Shown here one piece after another: positions 1-8,453 of a stretch of 64,000 nucleotides of DNA. The position numbers and the translations under genes were made by a program. The DNA is from Corynebacterium sp. Marseille-P3884 (GTDB lineage: Bacteria > Actinomycetota > Actinomycetes > Mycobacteriales > Mycobacteriaceae). The stretch's first letter is position 1. Each line of letters starts with the position of its first letter. The stretch lies in NCBI RefSeq assembly GCF_017942225.1, contig NZ_JAGKSD010000010.1, positions 22,713 through 86,712 of the forward strand, written 5' to 3'. The notes below the pieces were generated by a model. The model was not told the origin of the DNA and ran no database searches. It saw only the letters and a list, made by a program, of their open reading frames with translations.

Positions 1-1308
1 GTACTCGGCACGCGCAGTACCGAGATAAGTTTCCGGGTTGCGGCCCTTTGTACCGCCTGCTGCTTCGCCGCCTTCGACCGGTTCGGGGAGGTCGACGTCG
101 GGGTTGGCGTCGATAAGCAATTCACGCACGAGCTTTTCTGTCTCGGCGTAGCTTCCCTCCCCTTCCACGATCTGGCGGACATTGCCGTGCTTGTCCACCA
201 GGTAGCGGGCTGGCCAGTAGAGGTTGTTGAAATTCCTCCACGTAGCGAAGTCGTTGTCCTGCGCCACCGGGTAGTGGATACCTTCCTTTTCTACGGCGTT
301 GCGGACATTGCCCAGGTCGTGCTCGAAGCCGTACTCAGGGGAATGGACGCCGACGACGGTGAGGCCGGCATCGCGATAAGCGTCGTAAAGCTTGGTGATG
401 TGCTCCCCAGCACGCTGACAGTTGATGCAGGCATATGCCCAGAAATCGACGAGCATGACACCGCCGTCCTGCGAGCTCGGCGGTTGGCCGGCGTTGATCC
501 AGTTCGTCAGCCCCGCGAATTCCGGTGCCGGGCCACAATCCTGCAGCTGCGCGGGGTCGGCGCGGCGGCACGACTGAAGCGAACCGCTCCCGGTCGGGCC
601 GACCTTGCTGAGAGCGTCATTGGCCAAGTCCGAATTCTCAAAGCGGTTCGACAGCGATGACGTCCAATTCGGCAGCGCACGCTGGATCGCCGCCGGCGCG
701 TTGAGAGCCAACGCCACGGTGAACACTAGGATGAGCACGCCGATGGCCTTACGGTGACGCTGCACCGCGTCTACCTTGTCACCGATCTTGTTGCCCGCCA
801 GAGCGAACACGAACAGCGGCAGCGCGGACCCGAGTGCGAACGCGACGGTGAGCACCACCGTGTTCCAGCCGATCTGCCCCGTCGTACCCGCCACCGTCAC
901 CGCTGCAAGCACCGGGCCTGCGCATGGGACGTACACCGCACCAAGGGCCAGACCGATGAGAAAACCGCCCTTGCCGCGTGTTTTCTCCTGCAATGCCGTG
1001 GGGCGCGGAAGCGCGTCAAAGGGCTTCTGCAACACCTCCCCCACCGACGGGAAAATCATTCCCAGCCCCACCCATGCCAGCAACACCACGCCCGCCCAGC
1101 GCAACACCGACTGCGGCAAATGCAACGCGCTAAGCAGCAACGTACCCAGCAGCGCGATCGCCGCGAAGCTCACGACCAACCCTGCCACCACGTGCGACGG
1201 TTTACGCCCGACACTGACACCGAGCACCACCGGCAACACCGGCAAAATGCACGGTGACAATGCCGTGATCACACCTCCGATGAATCCGACAAGAATCACG
1301 CCGATCAT
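1..1308 (-). CDS. dipZ: DipZ-type CcdA/thioredoxin fusion, cytochrome c biogenesis or thiol-disulfide transfer (partial, 3' end outside window)
   Basis: Reads from ATG at 1308 off the left edge, so at least 436 residues. Residues 1-230 form a CcdA/DsbD-like membrane domain with the signature SPCILPVLP at residues 18-26 (Cys20) and a second conserved Pro-Cys (VYVPCAGPV). After a linker, a TlpA/thioredoxin domain carries the active-site motif CINC at about residues 294-297. The last visible residues (NPETYLGTARAEY) match the start of the extra C-terminal domain found in DipZ of mycobacteria and corynebacteria. The family moves reducing equivalents across the membrane to periplasmic-side thiols. 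It is divergent from the lipoprotein-sigK-rskA unit, an arrangement that recalls the SigK-controlled mpt83-dipZ-mpt70 locus of M. tuberculosis. A GAGGA ribosome site precedes the ATG. Confidence 0.93.
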   Translation of the reverse strand, partial: MIGVILVGFIGGVITALSPCILPVLPVVLGVSVGRKPSHVVAGLVVSFAAIALLGTLLLSALHLPQSVLRWAGVVLLAWVGLGMIFPSVGEVLQKPFDALPRPTALQEKTRGKGGFLIGLALGAVYVPCAGPVLAAVTVAGTTGQIGWNTVVLTVAFALGSALPLFVFALAGNKIGDKVDAVQRHRKAIGVLILVFTVALALNAPAAIQRALPNWTSSLSNRFENSDLANDALSKVGPTGSGSLQSCRRADPAQLQDCGPAPEFAGLTNWINAGQPPSSQDGGVMLVDFWAYACINCQRAGEHITKLYDAYRDAGLTVVGVHSPEYGFEHDLGNVRNAVEKEGIHYPVAQDNDFATWRNFNNLYWPARYLVDKHGNVRQIVEGEGSYAETEKLVRELLIDANPDVDLPEPVEGGEAAGGTKGRNPETYLGTARAEY

Positions 1309-1348
1309 GAGTTTCCTCTACTTTCCGGTTGCCTTTCCTACACCCAGC

Positions 1349-1409
1349 ACTACGGAGTGAGCACCCACACCGGATTGGTCCAATCCGCATCAACCCCCGG
1401 CTCCGTAGT
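1349..1409. promoter_or_regulatory. Symmetric divergent promoter region, probably SigK-dependent
   Basis: A nested inverted repeat is centred on T1379. The inner arms are GGATTGG (1372-1378) and CCAATCC (1380-1386); the outer arms are ACTACGGAG (1349-1357) and CTCCGTAGT (1401-1409). Read in either direction this gives CAATCC, 16 bases, CCGTAG. That resembles the mycobacterial SigK promoter (CCATCC, 16-17 bases, CCGAAT). The rightward copy would drive the lipoprotein-sigK-rskA unit and the leftward copy dipZ, with the two -35 elements back to back. Promoter assignment is inference; the symmetry is seen directly. Confidence 0.6.
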
Positions 1410-1466
1410 ACTCAATGACGGGCCAGAAACACTGCGCCTGCGAACCGAAAAAGAGAAGGAGACACC

Positions 1467-1712
1467 ATGTCTATCAACCGCGCAATCGCCAGCGCCAGCG
1501 CCATCGTCATCGCCGCCACCGGCCTCGTCGCATGCAACGACACTGAGGGGACCGACGGCAAGATGGACGGCTCCATGGCTCCGTCCTCCGAGGCGATGAT
1601 GAGCGAAGATTCCATGGCACCGTCCTCCGAGGCCATGATGAGCGAAGACTCCATGGCCCCGTCCTCCGAGGCAATGATGAGCGAAGACAAAACGATGGAA
1701 GAATCCAAGTAG
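1467..1712 (+). CDS. Small Met-rich repeat lipoprotein
   Basis: 81 residues. A signal peptide ends in the lipobox LVAC (Cys23), so the mature protein is probably a lipid-anchored peptide of about 59 residues on the outer face of the membrane. It consists largely of three 13-residue repeats, SMAPSSEAMMSED, with spaced methionines and acidic residues and no other cysteine. Ribosome site AAGGAG lies just upstream. It is the first gene of a unit with sigK and rskA (3-base gap to sigK) and is divergent from dipZ. The Met pattern could bind copper or act as an oxidizable sink; that is inference. Occupying the place of the Mpt83/Mpt70-type SigK targets makes it a likely SigK-regulated envelope protein, but it is not homologous to them. 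Confidence 0.75.
   Translation: MSINRAIASASAIVIAATGLVACNDTEGTDGKMDGSMAPSSEAMMSEDSMAPSSEAMMSEDSMAPSSEAMMSEDKTMEESK
1572..1688 (+). repeat. Three tandem 39-bp coding repeats
   Basis: Units 1572-1610, 1611-1649 and 1650-1688 encode the same 13 residues and differ only at a few third positions, so copy number could change by slippage without shifting the frame. Confidence 0.92.
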
Positions 1713-1715
1713 CAC

Positions 1716-2291
1716 ATGACCCAGGTGTTAGATTTAGAATCTGTGGATCCTGACCGTCTCTTAGAAAGCGTGCGCGCGGGCGATAAAGTCGCTTTCGCCA
1801 AGCTTTACGACGTTCTGGCCCCACAGGTTCTAGGTCTGACCACCCACATCTTGCGTGACCGGGCCCAAGCGGAAGAGGTCGCCCAAGAAGTCTTCGTGGA
1901 GGTGTGGCAGAGCGCCCACACCTTCGACCCACACCGCGGCAGCGCCAAGTCATGGGTATTGCGGCTCGCCAAATCGCGCGCCATCGATCGGCTGCGCAGC
2001 TGGCGCAGTTCCCAAGCCCGCGACACCGACGATTTCAACAGTCAACTGACCTCGTGGGTCGCTGCCGCTGAAGACGAAGCTCAACAGCGACTAGAGTCTG
2101 AGGAGCTGCAAGAACTCATTGATTCAATCGGAGAGCCCCACCGAAGTGCGCTCATGCTCGCGTATTTCGGGGAACTCACCCACCAAGAAATCGCCGATGC
2201 CACTGGCGTCGCTCTCGGAACAGCGAAAACCCGGGTGCGCGACGGGTTGCAAAAGCTTCGCAAGGCCGTGTCGTTGAAAGGAGGCCTGTGA
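1716..2291 (+). CDS. sigK: ECF RNA polymerase sigma factor, SigK type
   Basis: 191 residues. Sigma-70 region 2 spans about residues 25-95 (core-binding and -10 recognition helices, EEVAQEVFVEVWQ and SWVLRLAKSRAIDRLR). Region 4 spans about residues 130-185, with the helix-turn-helix LTHQEIADATGVALGTAKTRV. It would direct RNA polymerase to the dipZ/lipoprotein promoters and probably to its own unit, giving autoregulation. The stop codon overlaps the rskA start (TGATG), consistent with translational coupling to its anti-sigma factor. The SigK label rests on family resemblance and on the neighbouring rskA and dipZ. Confidence 0.85.
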   Translation: MTQVLDLESVDPDRLLESVRAGDKVAFAKLYDVLAPQVLGLTTHILRDRAQAEEVAQEVFVEVWQSAHTFDPHRGSAKSWVLRLAKSRAIDRLRSWRSSQARDTDDFNSQLTSWVAAAEDEAQQRLESEELQELIDSIGEPHRSALMLAYFGELTHQEIADATGVALGTAKTRVRDGLQKLRKAVSLKGGL

Positions 2292-2881
2292 TGGATAAAG
2301 ATATCGAGGACCTCTTCAATTCCGCGGCCACGCCGGTCACCCCGCCACCGGAGCTCAAACGCTCAATCATGGAGCGTATCGACGCCACCGAGCAGGTCAC
2401 TGACTTGGACACCGCGCGGAAGAACCGCTCCGGGCGACGTCTCACAGCCGCCGCAGCGGCCGCCGTCGTGCTCATCGCCGGTGGCGGGTTCACGGTCACC
2501 CAATTCACTGGCGACGAGTCACGCGAATCCGTGACAGCCCAAGGTGTCGACGAAATGCACGCAGTCATGGAGGCCGACGACGCGCGTCAAGGTCAGGCCG
2601 ATGCGATGGGCGCGAGCCTCGACATCGTGATCAGCTCTGACATGGGCAAGGGCGGTGCCATGGTCAACGGCCAGCCAGCTCTCGACGACGGCATGGGGGC
2701 ACAAGTCTGGGCAGTCATGGACGACGGCGCCATGGAATCCGCCGGCGTCATCGGCCAGGAGCCCCACGATGACGTGTGGATGCCTCTACCAGGTGGCACC
2801 GCTTCAGTTCTTGTCACCGAAGAAGTCGCCGCAGGCTCGGCGCAGCCCACCGGCGCGGTGCTGGCCAACGTGACGCTCTAG
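2291..2881 (+). CDS. rskA: Anti-sigma-K factor RskA, membrane bound
   Basis: 196 residues from ATG 2291, preferred over GTG 2288 because GGAGG lies six bases upstream. The N-terminal cytoplasmic part (about residues 1-50) would bind SigK. A single membrane segment follows at about residues 56-74 (TAAAAAAAVVLIAGGGFTV). The rest is an exported RskA C-terminal domain (DUF/Anti-sigma-K family) ending PTGAVLANVTL, as is typical of RskA. In this family regulated proteolysis or redox change releases the sigma factor. The exported domain is unusually rich in Met, like the neighbouring lipoprotein. Confidence 0.85.
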   Translation: MDKDIEDLFNSAATPVTPPPELKRSIMERIDATEQVTDLDTARKNRSGRRLTAAAAAAVVLIAGGGFTVTQFTGDESRESVTAQGVDEMHAVMEADDARQGQADAMGASLDIVISSDMGKGGAMVNGQPALDDGMGAQVWAVMDDGAMESAGVIGQEPHDDVWMPLPGGTASVLVTEEVAAGSAQPTGAVLANVTL

Positions 2882-2986
2882 TGCCGGCTGCCTCCCTTGG
2901 CGCGCTTCAGGCCATTCGCGTCCTAAAAACCACAAAGCCCCGACCCAAAGTGGATGAGACGAGGTGGCAGGCCTAGCGTTAGTCCT

Positions 2987-3869
2987 ATGACGTTGCCAAA
3001 GTTCGGTCCCGCTCGGGCCGGCGCTTTAATGGGAACCTCGATTGCGTCGAGTTTGACTGGGTTACATGGATTTCATGTAGCCCAGGTCGTTTTTGCGCTC
3101 ATCGCGGCGGGGCTCCTTGTTGTGTTCACGGTCGGCGTGCGCAATGAGCCGCCGCGGCGCCAGAACATGGCGGCGTGGGGCATGTACGATGGGGCTGCTC
3201 GCGTGCGGCTCGGCGTGGACGGCACTCACGGGCAACGATGCGTTCCAGCTGATCAGCTGGTGGATCGGCGCGCCACTGGCCATCATCGTGTGCTTGTGGC
3301 AACTCTGGGGTTTGTGGAAGCAGTCCGCTCACTACACCGAGCCTGCGTTCCCGTGGGGCTTGGCGCTGGTGTCCCCGATGGTCGCCGCGACATCCGCCGG
3401 GCAGCTGGCCACCCATCACGGCGAGTTTTATCACTACGCGGGTGAGCTGTGCTTCTTCCTCACGTTCTTCACCGCGATCCCGCTCTTCCTCTACTGCTAC
3501 TGGTCCCGCACGCGCCCACGTGGCGCAGCCGCGGGTACAGCGTGGATTCCCCTCGGTGTTGTCGGCCAGTCGACGGCAGCATCGACATTGCTTTTCGACA
3601 CTCACCTGTACGGCCTCATCATGTTCACCCTCGCCGTACCGTGTGTCCTCTATGCCATGTACTGCTTCTACGAGGCTGTCCTCCACTGGGTGCCCTACGG
3701 CCCTGGTTGGTGGGGCTCTACCTTCCCCGTGGGCAGTCTGTGCTTGGGTGCTTGGGACGAAGGCTGGCACGCACTTTCCTTGGCGCTCCTCGTGCTCTTG
3801 CTCCTCCACTGGGGTGTCTGCGCGGTGCGCTTTGGCTCCTGGGAACTAAGCCAATCTGGTGCGAGATGA
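2987..3869 (+). pseudogene. TDT-family (SLAC1/TehA-like) transporter, frameshifted
   Basis: The N-terminal part starts at ATG 2987 (PKFGPARAGALMGTSIASS, a TDT family opening) and continues to about 3187. The rest is in the +1 frame, from about 3189 (MGLLACGSAW) to the TGA at 3869. Joined, they give about 293 residues with roughly eight to ten membrane segments, normal for the tellurite-resistance/dicarboxylate/sulfite exporter superfamily. Both frames keep clean family-like sequence right up to the switch, so there is one extra base near 3188, either a recent mutation or a sequencing error. It converges on the ABC transporter gene with a 5-base gap. Confidence 0.8.
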
Positions 3870-3874
3870 ACTAG

Positions 3875-5659
3875 CTATCCGCGCTTCTCCGATGCCGTCG
3901 TCGTGGTGGTCCACGACGAGCTGGATCTGGATCCCGGGGAACTCCCCGTCCGGCACGCCCACGACTCGGCATAGCGGCCGCCCTTCGCCAGCAATTCATC
4001 GTGCGTGCCCCGTTCTGCGACCGTCCCGTCCTCCGAAAGCACGACGATGAGGTCGGCATCGCGGATAGTGTGCAGGCGATGGGCGACGACGATCACAGTG
4101 TGATCGCCGCGCAACGCCTCAATCGTGCCGACGATCGCCCGCTCAGTGGCCGCATCCAGCGAGGACGTCGGCTCGTCGAGAAGCACCACCGGGGAATCCT
4201 TCAGAAGCGCCCGGGCGATGGCGAGGCGCTGCCGCTCGCCTCCCGACAGCAGCGTCCCCTCCTCCCCCACCGGGGTATCCCACTCGGAAGGCAGCAGCTC
4301 CACGATGCGGTCCACCCCGGAACGCCGGGCGGCCTCGCGCAAGCGGTCCCCGTCACCGGGCCTGGAACCGAATCCGGGGTCGGCGAAGACCACGTTGTCC
4401 CGCACGGACGCGTCGAAAAGAAACGTCTCCTGGAACACCGGGGTCACCAGCGAGTTCACGCCGTCGGTGCCGATCCGAGGCAAGGGCACCCCGCCGATGA
4501 GGATCTCCCCCGAGTCCGGATCATGAAAACGCGACAGCAGCCGCATGACCGTCGTCTTGCCCGCCCCCGACGGTCCCACTATGGCGACCAGCGCTCCCTG
4601 AGGTGCACGGAAGCTGACGTCGTCGAGAACCTTCTTATCCCCGTACCCGAAGCTCACGCCGCGGAACTCCACGTCATGCCCGTCGGGCAGCTCCGGTGCG
4701 GCAGGTTCAGGAAGGGCGGGGATTGCCCGCAGGTCACGCAACGCAGCTAACGTGTTGCGGCCCGCACCGAAACCGCCGGACAACGCTCCCGCCGTGGTGA
4801 TCGGTCCGGTGAACTGGACGAGCACGATGAGTGTCGGCGCCAAATGCGCCGGCGCCATCCCGCCCGTCGCGGCGACTGCCACGGCGACGATCACCGCCGC
4901 CGTGAACACCGCATGGACGATCGAACCCAACCGTCCGATGGCTGCCCCCTGCGTCGACGTCGCCTTCGCGAACGCATCGTGTTGGGCCTGGATAGCCTCA
5001 TCCACCATCGCGTCCGCCGCCGAACCGTCGCCCGCGGCGCGAATCGCCTGCTGGCCGCGGGTGAACTCGATCAGCCTGCCGGAGACGGCAGCGACGGCCT
5101 CAGCATGCGCTTTGTCCGACTCCCCGCCGACCCGGCCAATGGCCCGGTAGGCGAAGAAGAGCACCGGCGCTGACGCGACAAGAACCAAACCGACGCGCCA
5201 ATCCACCGCCAGAATTCCGAAGGCGATGACGGTCGGCGTAACCACCGCGGCGATGACGGGCCGCAGGATCACGTGCGGCACGGACGCCGCGAACGCGATA
5301 CCCGACGACGCCATCTCCGAAAAGCGGCCGGCCGTGGACTTGGTGACGTACCCGAGTGGCAACGTCAGCACGCGTTCGCCCAGGGAACGCAGCAGGGACG
5401 ACAGCACCGCTGCGGAATTCGCCCTGCCAGCTGTCCCCGCGGCGAGGGACAGCACCGCATGGGCGGCCGCGAGGCCGGCGATGACGCCGGTGAAACGCCA
5501 CGCCGTCGCATCATCTCCCTCGGCCAGAGCCGACAGCAGCGGCAGCAGCGCGACGAACGCCGCTCCCTGGGCCAGCGCGGCAAGCGTGGCCAACGCAATG
5601 AGCCACACCAGCGTCATTCTCGAGCGCCGATCCGTCATCGACCACAAGTCCCGAATCAT
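3875..5659 (-). CDS. Half-size ABC transporter, membrane-ATPase fusion (second of pair)
   Basis: 594 residues. An ABC exporter-type membrane domain (about residues 1-300, six predicted helices) is followed by a nucleotide-binding domain with Walker A GPSGAGKTT, Q-loop PVFQETFLF, signature LLSGGERQR, Walker B VVLLDEPTSSLD and H-loop VVAHRLHT. It overlaps the preceding gene by four bases and would pair with it as a heterodimer. Such pairs under DtxR control (IrtAB, YbtPQ type) import or export siderophores. The final ~25 residues after YAESWA are low-complexity Ser/Thr and do not look like an ABC tail, so the true C-terminus seems replaced at a deletion junction near 3970. Confidence 0.85.
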   Translation of the reverse strand: MIRDLWSMTDRRSRMTLVWLIALATLAALAQGAAFVALLPLLSALAEGDDATAWRFTGVIAGLAAAHAVLSLAAGTAGRANSAAVLSSLLRSLGERVLTLPLGYVTKSTAGRFSEMASSGIAFAASVPHVILRPVIAAVVTPTVIAFGILAVDWRVGLVLVASAPVLFFAYRAIGRVGGESDKAHAEAVAAVSGRLIEFTRGQQAIRAAGDGSAADAMVDEAIQAQHDAFAKATSTQGAAIGRLGSIVHAVFTAAVIVAVAVAATGGMAPAHLAPTLIVLVQFTGPITTAGALSGGFGAGRNTLAALRDLRAIPALPEPAAPELPDGHDVEFRGVSFGYGDKKVLDDVSFRAPQGALVAIVGPSGAGKTTVMRLLSRFHDPDSGEILIGGVPLPRIGTDGVNSLVTPVFQETFLFDASVRDNVVFADPGFGSRPGDGDRLREAARRSGVDRIVELLPSEWDTPVGEEGTLLSGGERQRLAIARALLKDSPVVLLDEPTSSLDAATERAIVGTIEALRGDHTVIVVAHRLHTIRDADLIVVLSEDGTVAERGTHDELLAKGGRYAESWACRTGSSPGSRSSSSWTTTTTASEKRG

Positions 5660-7434
5660 CGGTTTGCCGCCTTTTCATCGTCTGATTCAGTGCCCCGCGG
5701 GGCGGATGGTTCGTCGTCGAGCACGAACGCGCGCCACAAATCCCGGTAGCGGCCACCGCGCGCAAGCAACTCGTCGTGGGTACCCACCTCCGCGACCGCT
5801 CCCCCATCGAGAACGAGGATGCGGTCGGCGTTGCGGATCGTGCTCAACCTGTGCGCGATCACAATCACCGTCCGCGAACGGGCCAAACGCTCGATTGCGG
5901 ACTGGATGAGGGCCTCGGAAGCCGGATCCGCGTAAGCGGTTGCCTCGTCGAAGATGAGCACCGGCGCGTCCGTGACGATCGACCTCGCGATGGCCACGCG
6001 CTGCGCCTCACCACCGGAAAAGGTCACGTCGACGTTGACCACCGAATCCAGGCGCTTCGGCAGCGCCGCGATGACCGCATCGAGGTTCGCGAGCTTCGCG
6101 GCCGCCATGATTTCGTCGTCGGTGGCGTCTCTCCTGGCCAGCCGGATGTTTTCCCGCAACGGCAGCGTGAACAACTGTGGATCTTGGAACACCACCGACA
6201 CCGAGCGGTGCACGTCGCGCACGGCGATGTCGCGAAGATCGACGCCGCCCAGTAGCACCGAGCCTTCAACGGGGTCGTGGAAACGCGCCAACAGCCGGGC
6301 GACGGTGGACTTTCCGGAACCGGAGGACCCCACCAGCGCAGTGAGGGTCCCTGGTTCGAACGTCGCGCACATCCCGTCGAGGACCCGCGGCCCATCGCCG
6401 TAGGAGAAGACCAGGTTCCGGACCTCGAGCGCGCCTCCGCGCGCGGGCACCGGATCGGCGGGCTCGGCGATCGGCGGCGTGCTCAGCACCTCCGCGATGG
6501 ACTTCAGAGCGGCGATCCCCGCGATGATGGGTTCGGAGTTCATGGCCACTCGCACGATCGCCGCGGAGAGTCCAAGGCTGAGAACCAGCCCGGCGACGAG
6601 ACCCTCCGGTATGCCGCCCGCGGCGTCCCTCAGTGCGAGGCCGGCCCCGCACACCACTGCGAGGACTGTGGTCGGGGACGTCACCACGTCGATGAGCCCG
6701 AGATAGATGTTCGACTGCCGGGACCAGGCGGACCACGCGCGGACGAACGACAACGCCGCGGCATCGTAGCGACCCGCGCCCTGGTTGGCGCGTCCGAAGG
6801 ACTTCATCACCGGGATACCGCGCACCAACTCGATGACCGCGGCCGTCACTCCTTCGGAGGCTCGCTCGTAGTCGCGCTGAAGACGGGCTCCGCGCGAAAT
6901 CATCACGCCCATCAGGGCGAAGGTGACCAGCACGGGGACGACCGCCACCGCCGCGATCCGCCAATCCACCGCGACGAGCGCGATGAGGGAAAGCAGGGGA
7001 ACCAGCACCGCCACCACGGTCTCACCGACGGTGTGGCCCATGAGCTGGTGGACAGCCGCGACGTCCTTCTCAACCGACTCGATGATTCCCGACGAGCGCC
7101 GGGCGTCCAGCCAGCCCAGCGGTAACTTCCGGATTTGGGCGACCAGCCGGCGCCGGAGGTGGAGCTGCAGGTCGTTATCCGCCCGGTGCGAGAGCATGCC
7201 GGCGGTGCCGTCCGCGGCCATGCGCACCGTTGCGGCGACGACGATGACAGCCACGGCCAACCACGTCCGATGCTCCGGGGCCTCCGGGTACGTCATCGCG
7301 ATGTCGATGATGCCGACCAGCGAAGCGACGGTAGCCACCGACGACAGGACGGATAACGCGACCACCGCACGCATCCGGGTCCGAATCGGGGCGAGCAGCG
7401 ACCACGGGCCTACGGTCCCGTCCACGGCGCTCAC
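5656..7434 (-). CDS. Half-size ABC transporter, membrane-ATPase fusion (first of pair)
   Basis: About 592 residues from GTG 7434, which overlaps the stop of the methyltransferase remnant (GTGA). The frame stays open upstream to 7761, but the start at VSAVDGTVGPW leaves a normal half-transporter. Six membrane helices lie in the first ~310 residues, then an ATPase with Walker A GSSGSGKST, signature TFSGGEAQR, Walker B VLIFDEATAYAD and H-loop VIAHRLST. The tail is short and hydrophilic. It is translationally coupled to the next ABC gene. The operon position downstream of a DtxR box suggests an iron-siderophore substrate, which the sequence alone cannot prove. Confidence 0.85.
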   Translation of the reverse strand: MSAVDGTVGPWSLLAPIRTRMRAVVALSVLSSVATVASLVGIIDIAMTYPEAPEHRTWLAVAVIVVAATVRMAADGTAGMLSHRADNDLQLHLRRRLVAQIRKLPLGWLDARRSSGIIESVEKDVAAVHQLMGHTVGETVVAVLVPLLSLIALVAVDWRIAAVAVVPVLVTFALMGVMISRGARLQRDYERASEGVTAAVIELVRGIPVMKSFGRANQGAGRYDAAALSFVRAWSAWSRQSNIYLGLIDVVTSPTTVLAVVCGAGLALRDAAGGIPEGLVAGLVLSLGLSAAIVRVAMNSEPIIAGIAALKSIAEVLSTPPIAEPADPVPARGGALEVRNLVFSYGDGPRVLDGMCATFEPGTLTALVGSSGSGKSTVARLLARFHDPVEGSVLLGGVDLRDIAVRDVHRSVSVVFQDPQLFTLPLRENIRLARRDATDDEIMAAAKLANLDAVIAALPKRLDSVVNVDVTFSGGEAQRVAIARSIVTDAPVLIFDEATAYADPASEALIQSAIERLARSRTVIVIAHRLSTIRNADRILVLDGGAVAEVGTHDELLARGGRYRDLWRAFVLDDEPSAPRGTESDDEKAANR

Positions 7435-7849
7435 TTGCCCGCCTCCCCGATCGCGCTTTTCTTCGTGAGAGTGCAGAAATACACCATGCCGGCGTGTGAG
7501 GCTCCGCCCAGCTTCAGCCCGTTGGCTTCGACGAGGTCCTCGACCTCGCTGCCCGGGAACACCCGGTGGCCCATCTTCGCAACGACGGCCATGTCCACAT
7601 GCTCGTTCACGTCGGGATCCTCGGCGAACGTCTGCACGTAAGCGATGCCTCCATCGGCTAGCAGCCCGGCGACCCTGCCGAGCGGCGCGAGGACGTCGGC
7701 GACGTGGAATTCCGTCCGGCCCCGAGCCCTTCGACGGCGGCGTCCATCGGTTCACGCGCATAGCGGCTTAGGAACCTCGGCTGGACCTTGTCCTCGTAGG
7801 CCGCGAGGAGCCTGCGGTTGTTCTGGACGATCTGGGCGATCGACTTCAT
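7431..7849 (-). pseudogene. SAM-dependent methyltransferase remnant
   Basis: The start (ATG 7849, MKSIAQIVQNNRRLLAAY) and the end are recognisable, but the frame changes near 7730. The C-terminal part (FHVADVLAPLGRVAGLLADGG, then a stretch ending KKSAIGEAGK) is in a different frame. The total coding length is about 138 codons, too short for a class I methyltransferase. The SAM-binding glycine motif is missing, so a central block has been deleted as well as the frame shifted. ATGA couples it to the upstream remnant, and its stop overlaps the ABC start. Confidence 0.65.
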
Positions 7850-7959
7850 CTGGTTCTGTCTCCGGGTGTGCGGGCCGCGTCCACGCGGCGGTTTCGGGTT
7901 AGATGCTCGGGTTCGCGGGCCGTCGTCGGCGGTGCCGCCCCCGTGGACGTACCTGTCAT
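7846..7959 (-). pseudogene. 37-codon collapsed gene in the iron operon
   Basis: ATG 7959 overlaps the preceding stop (ATGA), and the TGA stop overlaps the methyltransferase ATG. The product is 37 hydrophilic residues (MTGTSTGAAPPTTAREPE...). The position and the overlaps at both ends suggest the fused head and tail of a former larger gene, perhaps a second permease subunit. No domain is recognisable. Confidence 0.4.
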
Positions 7960-8238
7960 GCAGACTCCCCCGGCCTCGTTTTCACGGCGATGCCCCACGC
8001 CGCGAGCACGGCGATGCCTAAGAACCAGGCCGCGCAGACCACCAAATCCGTAGCTCCGGTGCCGTTGACGGCCTCGCCGACCGCGGATACGGGGTGTGCC
8101 CGGCGATTCCGTGCAGGAGGGGACGGACACCGGCCGGAGGATGAGCCAAACGGGGTTCCCCGCGTTCGCGTCGCCCCCTCTCGGCCGACTCGTCGACTCG
8201 TCGGTCGCTGTGGTGGGTTCGTCAGTCACAAGCGGCAC
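7956..8238 (-). pseudogene. ABC-2 type permease remnant
   Basis: GTG 8238 has GAGAGGG upstream and opens a hydrophilic N-terminus ending NPVWLILRPVSV. The C-terminal part reads HPVSAVGEAVNG and then a membrane helix (DLVVCAAWFLGIAVLAAWGI) in the +1 frame, ending at TGA 7956. This head and tail fit an ABC-2 (DrrB-like) permease from which most of the body is gone. It is the first gene behind the DtxR box. Confidence 0.55.
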
Positions 8239-8275
8239 TGTGTTGCCCTCTCAAAAGATGATAACCATTCTCACA

Positions 8276-8294
8276 TTAGGTTAGCCTTACCTAT
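8276..8294. promoter_or_regulatory. DtxR iron box
   Basis: TTAGGTTAGCCTTACCTAT matches the DtxR consensus 19-mer at 17 of 19 positions. It lies 38 bases upstream of the first remnant of the leftward ABC operon, where bound DtxR-Fe would block transcription. Expression of the two ABC genes should therefore rise on iron starvation. Confidence 0.88.
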
Positions 8295-8453
8295 CATCTG
8301 GATCAAGTCCCGTCTCGTACGTTTGATGGACATTGCTGAAACCGAGATCGCGCAAAACCAGCACACCATTGATTGGCGCGTGGACGAAGATCAAGGATGG
8401 GCGTAAGAATCCGCAGGTGTTGTTAACAATCTTCTCGGTGAATCAGCCTGTAA

